Shown here one piece after another: positions 14,129 through 22,372 of a DNA stretch of 64,000 nucleotides. Source of the DNA: an uncultured Prochlorococcus sp. (GTDB lineage: Bacteria; Cyanobacteriota; Cyanobacteriia; PCC-6307; Cyanobiaceae); contig CACJCK010000001.1 in NCBI GenBank assembly GCA_902591865.1, positions 1 to 64,000 on the forward strand, given 5' to 3'. The notes beneath the pieces were generated by a model, which was not told the DNA's origin, made no database searches, and worked only from the letters and a program-made list of their open reading frames with translations. How positions within the stretch are numbered: position 1 is the first letter of the stretch; each line of letters starts with the position of its first letter. The position numbers were made by a program, and so were the translations under genes.

Positions 14129-14218
14129 ATGCCATTAGACGTATTTCTAATGAACATGTGTGTTGTAGTTATAGCATTGCTTATCAGAAGAGAAATCAAA
14201 CTTAAGAAGGCGAGATAA
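14129..14218 (+). CDS. Very small membrane peptide, 29 aa
   Basis: MPLDVFLMNMCVVVIALLIR followed by REIKLKKAR: a single membrane helix with a basic cytoplasmic end. It is followed after three bases by the 39-aa membrane peptide, so the two form a small operon. Unrecognised. Confidence 0.45.
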   Translation: MPLDVFLMNMCVVVIALLIRREIKLKKAR

Positions 14219-14221
14219 ATT

Positions 14222-14341
14222 ATGAAAACACAAATTTTAAAAGTGGATTACATTCCAAATATCCATGCTATTACTATTTTACTAATGCTTCTTCTATGTC
14301 TATGGTTACCTCTAGCACTTAGATTCTTATTAATAATTTAG
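14222..14341 (+). CDS. Very small membrane peptide, 39 aa
   Basis: ATG three bases after the preceding stop. About 18 polar residues (MKTQILKVDYIPNIHAIT) lead into a Leu-rich helix (ILLMLLLCLWLPLALRFLLII). Pairs with the 29-aa peptide just upstream. Role unknown. Confidence 0.45.
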   Translation: MKTQILKVDYIPNIHAITILLMLLLCLWLPLALRFLLII

Positions 14342-14463
14342 TCGAACTAATTAGTTAATACTCTTATCTTTAAACTCTGGTATAACCTAATTTTGTTGTA
14401 AAAATTTTATGAGTAACTCCTGTTACGCATTATTTGCATAGGTTTAAATAGTTAGTGTTTCGA

Positions 14464-14748
14464 CTACTCAGAAACCCAACTTGTAATTTTCGTTGTGCTA
14501 TAGATATGCCCTCCAGATTCTATATTCTTGATGGTTTCTGGATCTGAAAAAACATGCTTAGCCACACCTTCTTCAGCTTGATGAATAACAATCACTTCTT
14601 TTGGATCAATTAAACTTTTACCACGATATAAAGGAGTAAGGCCTACCGTTTGATGAAATGCATCTATCTCTGGACTATCAAACATTTTTACCCACTCCTC
14701 AAATGTATTTGAAAGTTTAAATGTGAAAACAGTAGTTTCAAGAGACAT
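14464..14748 (-). CDS. DUF3764 family protein, copy 2
   Basis: 94 residues: TTVFTFKLSNTFEEWVKMF at the start, LYRGKSLIDPKEVIVIHQAEEG in the middle and SGGHIYSTTKITSWVSE at the end, the full DUF3764 pattern. It aligns over its whole length with copy 1 (4340-4624) and is closer to what I remember as the common family form. It is divergent from the second YFAEPN gene, whose start lies 140 bases away, so one intergenic region could drive both. Function unknown. Confidence 0.82.
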   Translation of the reverse strand: MSLETTVFTFKLSNTFEEWVKMFDSPEIDAFHQTVGLTPLYRGKSLIDPKEVIVIHQAEEGVAKHVFSDPETIKNIESGGHIYSTTKITSWVSE

Positions 14749-14888
14749 TAATTTATAGATAATTCTCCTATCTTTTTAGCAACTAATCTTGATAAACAAG
14801 TTAAAAATATGGATTATCTAAAAATTAAGAAAGTTAATTTGGTATCACATGTACCGTTTATATGTTTTTTGAAAGCTATTAATTGGAT

Positions 14889-15071
14889 ATGAGTTATTTT
14901 GCTGAACCAAACCATATTGAATATGATGCATGGTTCGATGAAAACATCGACCCAGTGGATCTTGTAAATTACTCAGATGAAAAAGAGTTCAGTGATTCGG
15001 TACACTTTAAGTTCCATATGATGTCCACTAGAAATTTAACAATTGGTTCTTCTGATAATTTTCACTGGTAA
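14889..15071 (+). CDS. YFAEPN-family small protein, copy 2
   Basis: Start taken at ATG 14889 (a TTG two codons earlier is possible); 60 residues beginning MSYFAEPNHIEYDAWFDENI. Paralogue of 3513-3713, with the VDLVNYSDEKEF block and a KFH-NL-I-SS ending conserved. Acidic and soluble. As with copy 1, a DUF3764 gene is its neighbour. Confidence 0.65.
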   Translation: MSYFAEPNHIEYDAWFDENIDPVDLVNYSDEKEFSDSVHFKFHMMSTRNLTIGSSDNFHW

Positions 15072-15107
15072 ATAAAAGATTTTTCACTCCATAGATATTT
15101 ATGAATC

Positions 15108-15485
15108 TTACGCAGAATATGTTCCATCACTTTCTCTTCTTGCCTTAGCTAATACAATTTCATCTACAACTTTTTCAATCATGTAAGCACTTTTTTTACC
15201 AAAACATTTTTCTTTTTTAATACTCTCAAAATCATTTGGGATTAAATCATTATGTTCACAACAGTCGCATTTAATATCAATTTTCTTACCTCTGAAAACC
15301 TCTAAAGCTCTAGAAAAAATCCATTGCTGAACTGAAATACTTTCCCAACTATCAAAATTCGACCATTCATCAAAATCCCTATTAAGGATGCCTTTTAATC
15401 CATCAGCCTGATTTACATATACTAAGTATGAATCTTTTCTTGGTTCATCATTAATACCAATTGTTTTGACATAATTTTGATTCAT
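15108..15485 (-). CDS. Hypothetical protein with CDCC cluster, 125 aa
   Basis: Soluble alpha/beta-looking sequence. Trp-rich middle (FDEWSNFDSWESISVQQWIF), then KIDIKCDCCEHND at about 70-82, a Cys/His cluster that could hold a metal, then a helical C-terminus (SAYMIEKVVDEIVLAKARRESDG). No recognised family. It stands alone on the minus strand between the YFAEPN gene and the DUF985 gene. Confidence 0.6.
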   Translation of the reverse strand: MNQNYVKTIGINDEPRKDSYLVYVNQADGLKGILNRDFDEWSNFDSWESISVQQWIFSRALEVFRGKKIDIKCDCCEHNDLIPNDFESIKKEKCFGKKSAYMIEKVVDEIVLAKARRESDGTYSA

Positions 15486-15555
15486 TAAATATAGATTGAT
15501 TGAGTAACCTTATAAATCTAGAGGATAATTTCAAAAATATAAACAAAAAAATGTC

Positions 15556-16023
15556 TCAAATAAGATCATTAATTGCTTTATCCAATCTAGAAGTATGATT
15601 TGTATTTCTGAGTAATTCAAAATCCTTAAAATCAAAGCCCGGGCCAACACAACAACACACTAAAGTAAATTCGCCTGTACTTTTTGCAGCTTGCCAATAT
15701 CCAGATGGGATCATTTCTACTGGATTATTGGAATCTAAAATTAAATTTCTTATTAACTTATTATCATTATCTAGGCACCATAAATTCAGAGGATCGCCCC
15801 TTAAATAAATCCAAATTTCATCAGCATTTTTTACTCTGTGCCAAGCACTTTTTTCATCTCTCTCCAAAAGATAATAAATTCCCGTAATAAAGTTTCTACT
15901 TTTGCCATCTTCCCTTATTAGAGAATTCTCACTCCTTACAATCTCTCTAAACCATCCACCCTCAGGATGAGGAGATAAATTGAATTGTTTAATTATTTCT
16001 ATGATTTTTTTATTAGGATTCAC
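15556..16023 (-). CDS. Cupin-fold DUF985 protein
   Basis: 155 residues with the family signature PHPEGGWFREIVRSE at 17-31, ITGIYYLLERDEKSAWHRVKNADEIWIYLRGDPLNLW at about 46-82 (cupin motif 1 with His), and MIPSGYWQAAKSTGEFTLVCCCVGPGFDFKDFEL at the end (motif 2). This is a small cytosolic cupin; related proteins are suspected sugar-nucleotide epimerase relatives, but no activity is proven. Standalone gene. Confidence 0.82.
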   Translation of the reverse strand: MNPNKKIIEIIKQFNLSPHPEGGWFREIVRSENSLIREDGKSRNFITGIYYLLERDEKSAWHRVKNADEIWIYLRGDPLNLWCLDNDNKLIRNLILDSNNPVEMIPSGYWQAAKSTGEFTLVCCCVGPGFDFKDFELLRNTNHTSRLDKAINDLI

Positions 16024-16105
16024 ATCACCAAAATATCTTTTAAATTTCTCTTATACTTAAAAGCTAACTGAAAATAAATCAAAATAAAATATATTTTCTA
16101 AAAAA

Positions 16106-16249
16106 TTAAGCGCAAATAACTGACAAATCTACAAAATTTTTATTTTCATCTGCCAGTTCCGAAATGATTCTATTGAGCCATTCAGAGGTAGTTTCACAAT
16201 AGCCTACATTTAAAATAGTTTTTTGATTTGCTTTTTCTTCTTTTTTCAT
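16106..16249 (-). CDS. Small hypothetical protein, 47 aa
   Basis: ATG 16249 to TAA 16106. Basic start (MKKEEKANQKTILNVGYCET), then TSEWLNRIISELADENKNF and a hydrophobic end. Balanced codon and amino-acid use suggest a real gene. Unrecognised. Confidence 0.5.
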   Translation of the reverse strand: MKKEEKANQKTILNVGYCETTSEWLNRIISELADENKNFVDLSVICA

Positions 16250-16431
16250 AGTTAGAGTATTTTTATATAAATTAGTCTTTAATTAAATCTATGTGAATAA
16301 GTCTTAATTACTATCTATTTTAAAAAGTTGTATTTAATACATATTTAAGAACTACTAGTAAACAAATAAAATTAAATCGTTGACAAGAAAATGTATACAA
16401 GTAAGAGTAGAAAAAATTTATTATTTAACCT

Positions 16432-16617
16432 ATGAATAACATCAAGATTGAGGAATTGATGAAAGTAAGGTTCGATGGTATTGCTAATAGAATTGGGCAA
16501 TTAAGCAAAAGGGAAAGTGAGTCTTTATTACTTGAGCATCTTGAGTGGTTAGAGGGAGGATGGGAGACAGAAGAAATCTTATTTTTAAAAAAGCCCTATA
16601 GAAAATGGTGGTTCTAA
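16432..16617 (+). CDS. Conserved-looking small protein, 61 aa
   Basis: ATG 16432. Helical, amphipathic sequence with a Trp/Glu-rich end (LLEHLEWLEGGWETEEILFL then KKPYRKWWF). TTGACA with a TATACA-like box at 16380-16398 could be its promoter. Soluble, unknown function. Ends 18 bases before the convergent thiD gene. Confidence 0.6.
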   Translation: MNNIKIEELMKVRFDGIANRIGQLSKRESESLLLEHLEWLEGGWETEEILFLKKPYRKWWF

Positions 16618-16635
16618 CTCCACTTTTATAAATAA

Positions 16636-17415
16636 TTAATGATGACCTAAGGGACCAGGACCAGATCCTATTTTGTAAGAATTTTCTAAAGATTTCTCAA
16701 CAAATAATTTCGCTTTTTGTATGGAATCAATCAGATCAAAACCGAGAGCCTTGTAACCACAGATAGCAGCACTCAAAGTACAGCCGCAACCATGGGTATT
16801 TTCTGTATTTATAAAATTATTACAGAGCCAATCTTTTCTACCATTGATGTCAAGGAAAAAATCCCTCCCTTTCATATCTATTAAACCTCCACCTTTTATA
16901 AGTACCGCTTTAGCTCCAAGACCAATAATATTTCTTGCGGAATTTTCGATATCTTCTTCACTCTTTATTTCTAAACCAGAAAGTAGATTTGCTTCATAAA
17001 TATTTGGAGTTACCAAATCTGCAATTGGTAATAAAAGTTTTTTATAAGCATTAATCGCAGAATCTTCAAGTAATTTAGAACCAGTTCTCGTAACCATTAC
17101 TGGGTCAATAATTTTGGTTATTGTATAATTATTTAATTTTGAAGCAGTATCATTAATTATTCTTTCATTTAATAACATTCCAGTTTTTAAGGCATCAATA
17201 CCAAAATCAGCGAATAAAGTATCTAACTGACTTAATAAAGTATTCTTCTCTACTGGTTCAACGCATGTAACCTCTAAACTGTTTTGTGCAGTGATACATG
17301 TAATAACAGAACATCCATGTACTTTAAGGGCCATAAAAGTTCTCAAATCAGCCTGTATGCCTGCTCCACCCCCGGAGTCACTACCCCCTATTGAAAGTGC
17401 AATTTTTGAATACAT
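16636..17415 (-). CDS. thiD: Hydroxymethylpyrimidine / phosphomethylpyrimidine kinase
   Basis: 259 residues, the usual ThiD length. Ribokinase-fold motifs: [17 protein letters not shown] at 8-24 (substrate Gly-rich loop), DALKTGMLL at about 74, [14 protein letters not shown] near 107-120, [13 protein letters not shown], a KGGG turn and the anion hole [11 protein letters not shown] near 209 (the family usually has HGTGCT, so one residue differs). It phosphorylates HMP and HMP-P for thiamine synthesis. tenA follows upstream on the same strand, with a 49-bp gap. Confidence 0.93.
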   Translation of the reverse strand: MYSKIALSIGGSDSGGGAGIQADLRTFMALKVHGCSVITCITAQNSLEVTCVEPVEKNTLLSQLDTLFADFGIDALKTGMLLNERIINDTASKLNNYTITKIIDPVMVTRTGSKLLEDSAINAYKKLLLPIADLVTPNIYEANLLSGLEIKSEEDIENSARNIIGLGAKAVLIKGGGLIDMKGRDFFLDINGRKDWLCNNFINTENTHGCGCTLSAAICGYKALGFDLIDSIQKAKLFVEKSLENSYKIGSGPGPLGHH

Positions 17416-17464
17416 GATTTATTAATTCGTCTTTGAAAGTACTATAAATTAATTCTAATTAAAA

Positions 17465-18088
17465 TTAGAAGTCTGAATATGCATTAAAAAAATCCAACTC
17501 TAATTCCATTGCTGTTTTGTATAAATATTTTGCTTGATTAATATCATATGTTTCGTTATTGGTCTCAATAAGATTTTCGAGTGAATTTGCTAAATTTTCA
17601 AAGCTCTCATCAGAGTAAGTAATTATCCATTCTTTATATTTAATGTCAAAATCCTCCTTATACAAACTTTTTCCTATCCAAGAATAAAGTCGCATACATG
17701 GAGTCATTGCAAACATTATTTCAATGGAGCTAAGTCTCTTGGAAGTATCATCAAGGAAATCTGTATAATTTTTTGTAGCTTTTTTTATATAGTTATTAGA
17801 CAAATTAATATCCCATTCTTTTGCATAAGTTTCATGAAGTATTAACTCCTCTGAAACGCCCATTAAAAGTTCACTCAACTTTCTTATTGAGTACTTATCT
17901 TTTGATTTAGAAACTGCAAGACCATATGCCTTAGCAAAAGTCTCTAAAAAGAAATAATCTTGAGCTAAATACTCTTGAAATATTTTTTTAGGGAGGCTTC
18001 CATTCTTTAACCCTTGAACAAATTTTGTATTTAAACTTAGTAAAGCGATCTCATAATTATCCTCCCAAAGTTTTTTTGTTATTTTCAT
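17465..18088 (-). CDS. tenA: TenA-type aminopyrimidine hydrolase / thiaminase II
   Basis: 207 residues, all-helical TenA fold. Asp44 in LAQDYFFLETFAKAY, the HET segment near 85 and Cys131 in FAMTPCMRLYSWIG match the active-site positions known for TenA (Asp44 and Cys135 in Bacillus). The enzyme salvages pyrimidine from degraded thiamine. With thiD directly downstream, the pair would recycle aminopyrimidine to HMP-PP. Divergent from the photolyase-family gene across 85 bases. Confidence 0.92.
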   Translation of the reverse strand: MKITKKLWEDNYEIALLSLNTKFVQGLKNGSLPKKIFQEYLAQDYFFLETFAKAYGLAVSKSKDKYSIRKLSELLMGVSEELILHETYAKEWDINLSNNYIKKATKNYTDFLDDTSKRLSSIEIMFAMTPCMRLYSWIGKSLYKEDFDIKYKEWIITYSDESFENLANSLENLIETNNETYDINQAKYLYKTAMELELDFFNAYSDF

Positions 18089-18173
18089 TTTTTGATTTTT
18101 AGTTATTCTAAAATTTTTTATATTTTTTACTTACAAACTTAATCTTAGTTTTCTAGGATTAAAACAAAAAATA

Positions 18174-19670
18174 ATGAAAGAAATAAATATCTTATGGTTT
18201 AAGAAAGATTTAAGAATTTTTGATAACGAAGCTCTCTGTGAGGCTATAAAAGATAATGATATTTTACCTATTTATATTATTGAGTTAGATATTTGGAGCC
18301 AAAATACTCATTCAGATAGACAATGGCAATTTTGCAAAGAAAGTTTAATAGATTTAAGAAATGCACTTACTGAGATTGGACAACCATTAATTATTAGGAC
18401 TGGCAATGTTATTAATATTTTTGATGAAATTAGTACAAAATTTAAAATCAAAGGTATATATAGCCATCAAGAAACCGGAGATTGGCTTACTTATAAAAGA
18501 GATCAAAAAGTAAGAGAATGGGCTTTAAGCAAAAATATTATTTGGAAGGAATTTCTACAATTTTCAGTTTTTAGAGGAAATTTAGATAGGAATAATTGGT
18601 CTAAAAAGTGGCAAGAAAATTCCGAAAAAAAATTACTTAAAGCTCCATTAAGAATTAATTCTATTAACTTTAATATTGGAGAAATACCCTCAGACGAAAT
18701 TTTTACCTATAAAAAAGAAACTTGTCCAGGAAGAATGCAAGGTGGAAGAAAGAAAGGTTTAGAGAGAATGCAATACTTCTTTAGTAATAAATTAGATTCT
18801 TATTCAAAAGATATATCTAGCCCAGAAAAATCATTTGATAGTTGTACAAGACTATCCCCATACATTTGTTGGGGATGCATTTCATTAAAAGAAATTTTTC
18901 AAAAGGCAAATATATCAAAAAACAACAATTCCAGGATGTTAAAAAGCAGATTAACTTGGCATTGTCATTTTATTCAGAAACTTGAAAGTGAACCAGAACT
19001 AGAGTTTAGGGAATACCATCCTTTTTTTAAAAATATTAGAGAAAAAAATAATGAATTACTTTATTCATGGAGTGCAGGTAATACAGGCTTTCCTTTCATA
19101 GATGCATGTATGCGTTCATTAAATTTCAATGGATGGATTAACTTCAGGATGAGAGCGATGTTAATGTCTTTTGCTAGCTATAATTTATGGCTACCCTGGC
19201 AAGATTCAGGTTCTGAATTAGCAAATAAATTTATAGATTATGAGCCTGGAATACATTGGAACCAATGCCAAATGCAATCTGGAACTACTTCTATAAATAC
19301 CAATAGAATTTATAATCCTATTAAGCAGGGAAAAGATCATGATCCTCAAGGAAAATTTATAAAAAAATGGATACCAGAATTAAAGGATGTATCACTTAAT
19401 TTCATTCATGAACCATGGCTATTATCTAGATTTAATCAAGAAGAATATGAAAAAATTAATTACATAAGACCAATAATTGACATCCCAAATAGCACTAAAA
19501 CTGCAAAGAAGAAAATCCAGGAAATCACTAAAAAGGATGGATATTGGGATATCTCAAAAGAAATTTATTTAAAGCATGGCTCTAGAAAAAGGCTTAGAAA
19601 AAATATAAATAATAAAAAAACTGTTTCTAATGCAAAAGAAAAACAATACAAACTTAAATTAGATTTCTAA
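18174..19670 (+). CDS. phrB: Photolyase / cryptochrome family flavoprotein
   Basis: 498 residues. N-terminal alpha/beta antenna domain (NILWFKKDLRIFDNEAL at 4-20), then the FAD-binding helical domain: GRMQGGRKKGLERMQYF near 189, TRLSPYICWGCIS near 223, SRLTWHCHFIQKLE near 258, WSAGNTGFPFIDACMRSLNFNGWINFRMR near 300-328 and PGIHWNQCQMQSG near 363. These fit FAD-dependent DNA photolyases and their relatives. The C-terminus is Lys-rich. Photolyase is the default reading, but a photoreceptor role cannot be excluded. The in-frame ATG is clear. Confidence 0.87.
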   Translation: MKEINILWFKKDLRIFDNEALCEAIKDNDILPIYIIELDIWSQNTHSDRQWQFCKESLIDLRNALTEIGQPLIIRTGNVINIFDEISTKFKIKGIYSHQETGDWLTYKRDQKVREWALSKNIIWKEFLQFSVFRGNLDRNNWSKKWQENSEKKLLKAPLRINSINFNIGEIPSDEIFTYKKETCPGRMQGGRKKGLERMQYFFSNKLDSYSKDISSPEKSFDSCTRLSPYICWGCISLKEIFQKANISKNNNSRMLKSRLTWHCHFIQKLESEPELEFREYHPFFKNIREKNNELLYSWSAGNTGFPFIDACMRSLNFNGWINFRMRAMLMSFASYNLWLPWQDSGSELANKFIDYEPGIHWNQCQMQSGTTSINTNRIYNPIKQGKDHDPQGKFIKKWIPELKDVSLNFIHEPWLLSRFNQEEYEKINYIRPIIDIPNSTKTAKKKIQEITKKDGYWDISKEIYLKHGSRKRLRKNINNKKTVSNAKEKQYKLKLDF

Positions 19671-19797
19671 ATTTTATTGTCAGAAATTTCAAGATTCCTT
19701 TTAGCGCTTAGGAAAGTTTTTTAAATTTTGAAATTAAATATATAAATCCACGATGAACTAATGCAAGCTTTAATGTATTTATTAGATTTTATTAATT

Positions 19798-19971
19798 ATG
19801 TCTGAAAGATTTGAATGGGACGATACCAATAGTTCAGGTATATGGTGGAGTACTAATGTAAGTATTAGAGACGAGTGCATTTTGCTCAAAGAAGATACTA
19901 AATGCGAAGATTCAGATATCGTCGAACTTCTTAGGAGTATTGCACAAAATATTGAAGATAATGGTCTTTGA
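19798..19971 (+). CDS. Small acidic hypothetical protein, 57 aa
   Basis: ATG 19798 to TGA 19971. MSERFEWDDTNSSGIWWSTN, then VSIRDECILLKEDTKCEDSD and a helical tail DIVELLRSIAQNIEDNGL. Good coding composition. Convergent with the iminopeptidase gene, 23 bases away. Unrecognised. Confidence 0.55.
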   Translation: MSERFEWDDTNSSGIWWSTNVSIRDECILLKEDTKCEDSDIVELLRSIAQNIEDNGL

Positions 19972-19994
19972 TTTTTAAAGAAATATTCTCTCTT

Positions 19995-20945
19995 TTAGAG
20001 ATTTTGAATTCCTTTTACAGCTTTTATTAATTCTTTAGTAATGCCCTTTTCACTCATTGAATGACCAGCATCATTAACAATAATTAATTCAGAATTCTTT
20101 AATTTCTTATTTAGATCCCAAGCGCTCCTAACAGGACAAACAACGTCATACCTACCTTGAATTATTTTTGTTGGAATCGATTCTATTGTTTTTATATTTT
20201 TCAAAATAAAATCATCTTCTAGGAAAATATTATTAATAAAATAATGACATTCGATCCTTGCAAAGGCATCAGAAAAAGAATTAACTTCAGACTTATCAAA
20301 ATCAAATTTTTTATTTATTAAATGACTTGTAGAGAGTTCCCATTTTGTCCAAGCTGCTGCTGCTTTTGATCTAAGATTTGCATCTGATGATGTTAGATAT
20401 TTATAAAAAGAACTTATTAAATCATTTCTTTCTTCTTTTGGTATTACAGAAATATATTCTTCAAATTCATCTGGGAATATCTCACTTGCACCATATTGAT
20501 AGAACCACAATAATTCAAACTTTCTACATAAAAATATTCCTCGCAAAGTTAAGCTGATAACTCTTGAGGGATTTTTAATCGCATATATAAGTGAAAGTGT
20601 TGAGCCCCAAGATCCACCAAACAAATGCCAAGTATCTATTTTTAAAAGAATCCTTAATTTCTCAATATCATCAATTAAATGATTGGTCGTATTTTCTTTT
20701 AATTCGGAGAAGGGAGTTGAAGAACCGCAACCTCTTTGGTCAAATTGAATAATATCGAATTTATCTGGGTCAAAGTATCTTCTATATCTTGGTTGACTTC
20801 CTCCTCCTGGACCTCCATGAATAACAAGAATTTTTTTGCCATTTGGATTACCAGATCTTTCCCAATAAATAGTATGAATATCACTTACTTGTAAAAAACC
20901 CTTTTCACGTACTGCAATTTTTGGAAACAAGACTTGATTTTTCAT
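19995..20945 (-). CDS. pip: Proline iminopeptidase (alpha/beta hydrolase)
   Basis: 316 residues, typical for the family. Oxyanion motif VIHGGPGGGSQPRYRRYFDPD at about 41-61, FDQRGCGSS near 68, nucleophile elbow GGSWGSTLSL near 108, acid in GRYDVVCPVRSAW near 266 and His in NDAGHSMSE near 294. It removes N-terminal proline from peptides and supports peptide turnover in the cytoplasm. Monocistronic. Confidence 0.92.
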   Translation of the reverse strand: MKNQVLFPKIAVREKGFLQVSDIHTIYWERSGNPNGKKILVIHGGPGGGSQPRYRRYFDPDKFDIIQFDQRGCGSSTPFSELKENTTNHLIDDIEKLRILLKIDTWHLFGGSWGSTLSLIYAIKNPSRVISLTLRGIFLCRKFELLWFYQYGASEIFPDEFEEYISVIPKEERNDLISSFYKYLTSSDANLRSKAAAAWTKWELSTSHLINKKFDFDKSEVNSFSDAFARIECHYFINNIFLEDDFILKNIKTIESIPTKIIQGRYDVVCPVRSAWDLNKKLKNSELIIVNDAGHSMSEKGITKELIKAVKGIQNL

Positions 20946-21020
20946 TTTGAAATATTTTTAATCACCTTATTAATCCATATTATCCAAAAAGAAGTCTAAT
21001 TTAGAAGAAATTTGTTAAAC

Positions 21021-21050
21021 AAAAAAAGGACTGCTTGTACAGTCCTTTTT
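21021..21050 (-). terminator. Strong hairpin ending a minus-strand non-coding transcript
   Basis: AAAAAGGACTG and CAGTCCTTTTT pair perfectly around the short loop CTTGTA, with T-runs on both strands. The pip gene starts 76 bases to the left and runs away, so this hairpin cannot end pip. On the minus strand it would end a transcript arriving from 21.4 kb, where no protein gene lies. Confidence 0.75.
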
Positions 21051-21340
21051 AATATTTGATTTCCTTCTTACAGGATATAAAATTACATATTTTAAAGTCT
21101 ATTTACTCATAAACCTAGAATACGTGAATTCGGGGATTTCTCTCGATAATTTCAGTCCCTATTGTCGCTAGTAATTATAAAGCGAAGTCTTATCAGACTA
21201 ATTGATTGAACTTTAATTTTCGAATAATCCCATTCTCAGGAATACGCTTCCTATATTTTGGAATTTGCTAAATTTCAGGCGGACTATCAATCATTTAGAT
21301 TGCCTCCGAACTCAACATTTATAAATTACTCCTTTTTATA
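21051..21340 (-). ncRNA. Candidate structured non-coding RNA (6S-like?)
   Basis: About 290 bases without a coding frame but with many short helices on the minus strand: AGGAA-GCGTA-TTCCT, AGTCT-GATA-AGACT, CGCT...AGCG, GCAATC-TAAAT-GATTG, and a longer pairing of GGGATT with AATCCC that folds the middle into a long interrupted hairpin. It ends in the strong terminator at 21021-21050. An extended hairpin of roughly 200 bases is the shape of 6S RNA, which marine Prochlorococcus has, but I cannot confirm the family. No tmRNA tag frame and no RNase P core (GAGGAAAGUC) is visible. The 5' end is unknown. Confidence 0.5.
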
Positions 21341-21454
21341 TTTTCAGTAAATCCGTAAATATGCTGATTTACTTTTTTCTTAATTTGTAAGATGATTTTA
21401 ATGATCCTTTGTTTTTTTAGATAAATATAAAAATTAAAGTCTATAATCCCTTAT

Positions 21455-21637
21455 TTATTCAGATTCATAGAGCAAAATAGATTCAATTATTCTTTTATCA
21501 CTATCAGAAAGTTTATAATCTTCTAATTTCCACTGAACAAATTTTACACACTCATCAAAAGAAGGATTCTTATCCCGGCACTTACGCCACTCTCTAATCC
21601 AATCTGCCAAGGCAAAAGTTATTTTTGTAGTAAGCAT
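21455..21637 (-). CDS. Small hypothetical protein, 60 aa
   Basis: ATG 21637 (a TTG lies three codons earlier). MLTTKITFALADWIREWRKC then RDKNPSFDECVKFVQWKLED and a helical end. Two Cys and several Trp; soluble. The start follows the stop of the 46-aa gene by two bases, so the two are an operon. Unrecognised. Confidence 0.55.
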   Translation of the reverse strand: MLTTKITFALADWIREWRKCRDKNPSFDECVKFVQWKLEDYKLSDSDKRIIESILLYESE

Positions 21638-21639
21638 AT

Positions 21640-21780
21640 TTACCAATCAGGGTAATTAAAATCTCCTCCAATAGGTTCTTCATAAAATTCCCCTTCTTTT
21701 ATACCTTTATCATATTTTTCAATTATCTTTTTATAAGAAGCTATTGAGGGAATTAAATCTCCTAAATAAATGGGTTCCAT
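21640..21780 (-). CDS. Small hypothetical protein, 46 aa
   Basis: ATG 21780 to TAA 21640. MEPIYLGDLIPSIASYKKII then EKYDKGIKEGEFYEEPIGGD and FNYPDW. Soluble, aromatic, proline-containing. Tightly linked to the 60-aa gene downstream. Confidence 0.55.
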   Translation of the reverse strand: MEPIYLGDLIPSIASYKKIIEKYDKGIKEGEFYEEPIGGDFNYPDW

Positions 21781-21854
21781 TGTAATTGTTATAATGATTA
21801 TAATTATTTATTATTTTATATAAGAATTTAATAAAAAGATTATTAATATGCATT

Positions 21855-21950
21855 ATGGATTTCATCAAAAAGAACAAGATCTTAACACTAATGGCTTTAA
21901 TTGCAGTTTTATCATTTGCATTAGAAAAAGTAGGCATAATACACCCTTAA
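21855..21950 (+). CDS. Very small membrane peptide, 31 aa
   Basis: MDFIKKNKILTLMALIAVLS followed by FALEKVGIIHP. A basic front and one hydrophobic helix, so membrane anchored or a signal-like peptide. The MDFI start recalls the 35-aa MDFISK peptides, but the rest differs. Confidence 0.45.
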   Translation: MDFIKKNKILTLMALIAVLSFALEKVGIIHP

Positions 21951-21978
21951 ATTAATTAAGTTTATTTTTAAATACTTC

Positions 21979-22068
21979 CTAATGAAATAAGTAAACCGAT
22001 ACTATTACTGCAAAAATAAGCAATGGAGATAATAATGTAAAAATTAAAGTTGAAAGATTAATCAGCAT
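21979..22068 (-). CDS. Very small membrane peptide, 29 aa
   Basis: Minus-strand MLINLSTLIFTLLSPLLIFA followed by VIVSVYLFH, one hydrophobic helix. It is convergent with the 31-aa peptide. Evidence is limited to an intact ATG-to-TAG frame of membrane-peptide type. Confidence 0.35.
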   Translation of the reverse strand: MLINLSTLIFTLLSPLLIFAVIVSVYLFH

Positions 22069-22157
22069 AAATTTTAAATAAATACACAAATTTAATAAAC
22101 ATCACTTTTAAGCATTTGCAATAAGTAAAATTTAAATTATTACGATATAAAAAAAAT

Positions 22158-22355
22158 TTGAATAAAGAAAGATATAAAGAAGAATATGAAGAGGGCTCAG
22201 ACTTACTATGGCCTAGTGATAAAGAAGATAAAATAACTCGGCAATTTTATAAAGATTTATCTAATCTTACAAAAAACATAAATTATAGTAAAAAGAAAAA
22301 TCTAAAACTTTTTGAACAAGTAGTTAGAATAATAAAAGGCAAAGGCTGGGGTTAA
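22158..22355 (+). CDS. Small charged protein, 65 aa
   Basis: Begins at TTG 22158 (no ATG in frame before the conserved-looking front): MNKERYKEEYEEGSDLLWPS then DKEDKITRQFYKDLSNLTKN. Soluble, highly charged. Ends 17 bases before the CPBP protease gene on the same strand, so probably co-transcribed. Unrecognised. Confidence 0.5.
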   Translation: MNKERYKEEYEEGSDLLWPSDKEDKITRQFYKDLSNLTKNINYSKKKNLKLFEQVVRIIKGKGWG

Positions 22356-22372
22356 TTAATATTCAAAGTAAA

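Noticed and set aside
21051-21340. tmRNA or RNase P RNA
   Set aside because: No tag reading frame and no conserved RNase P core seen.
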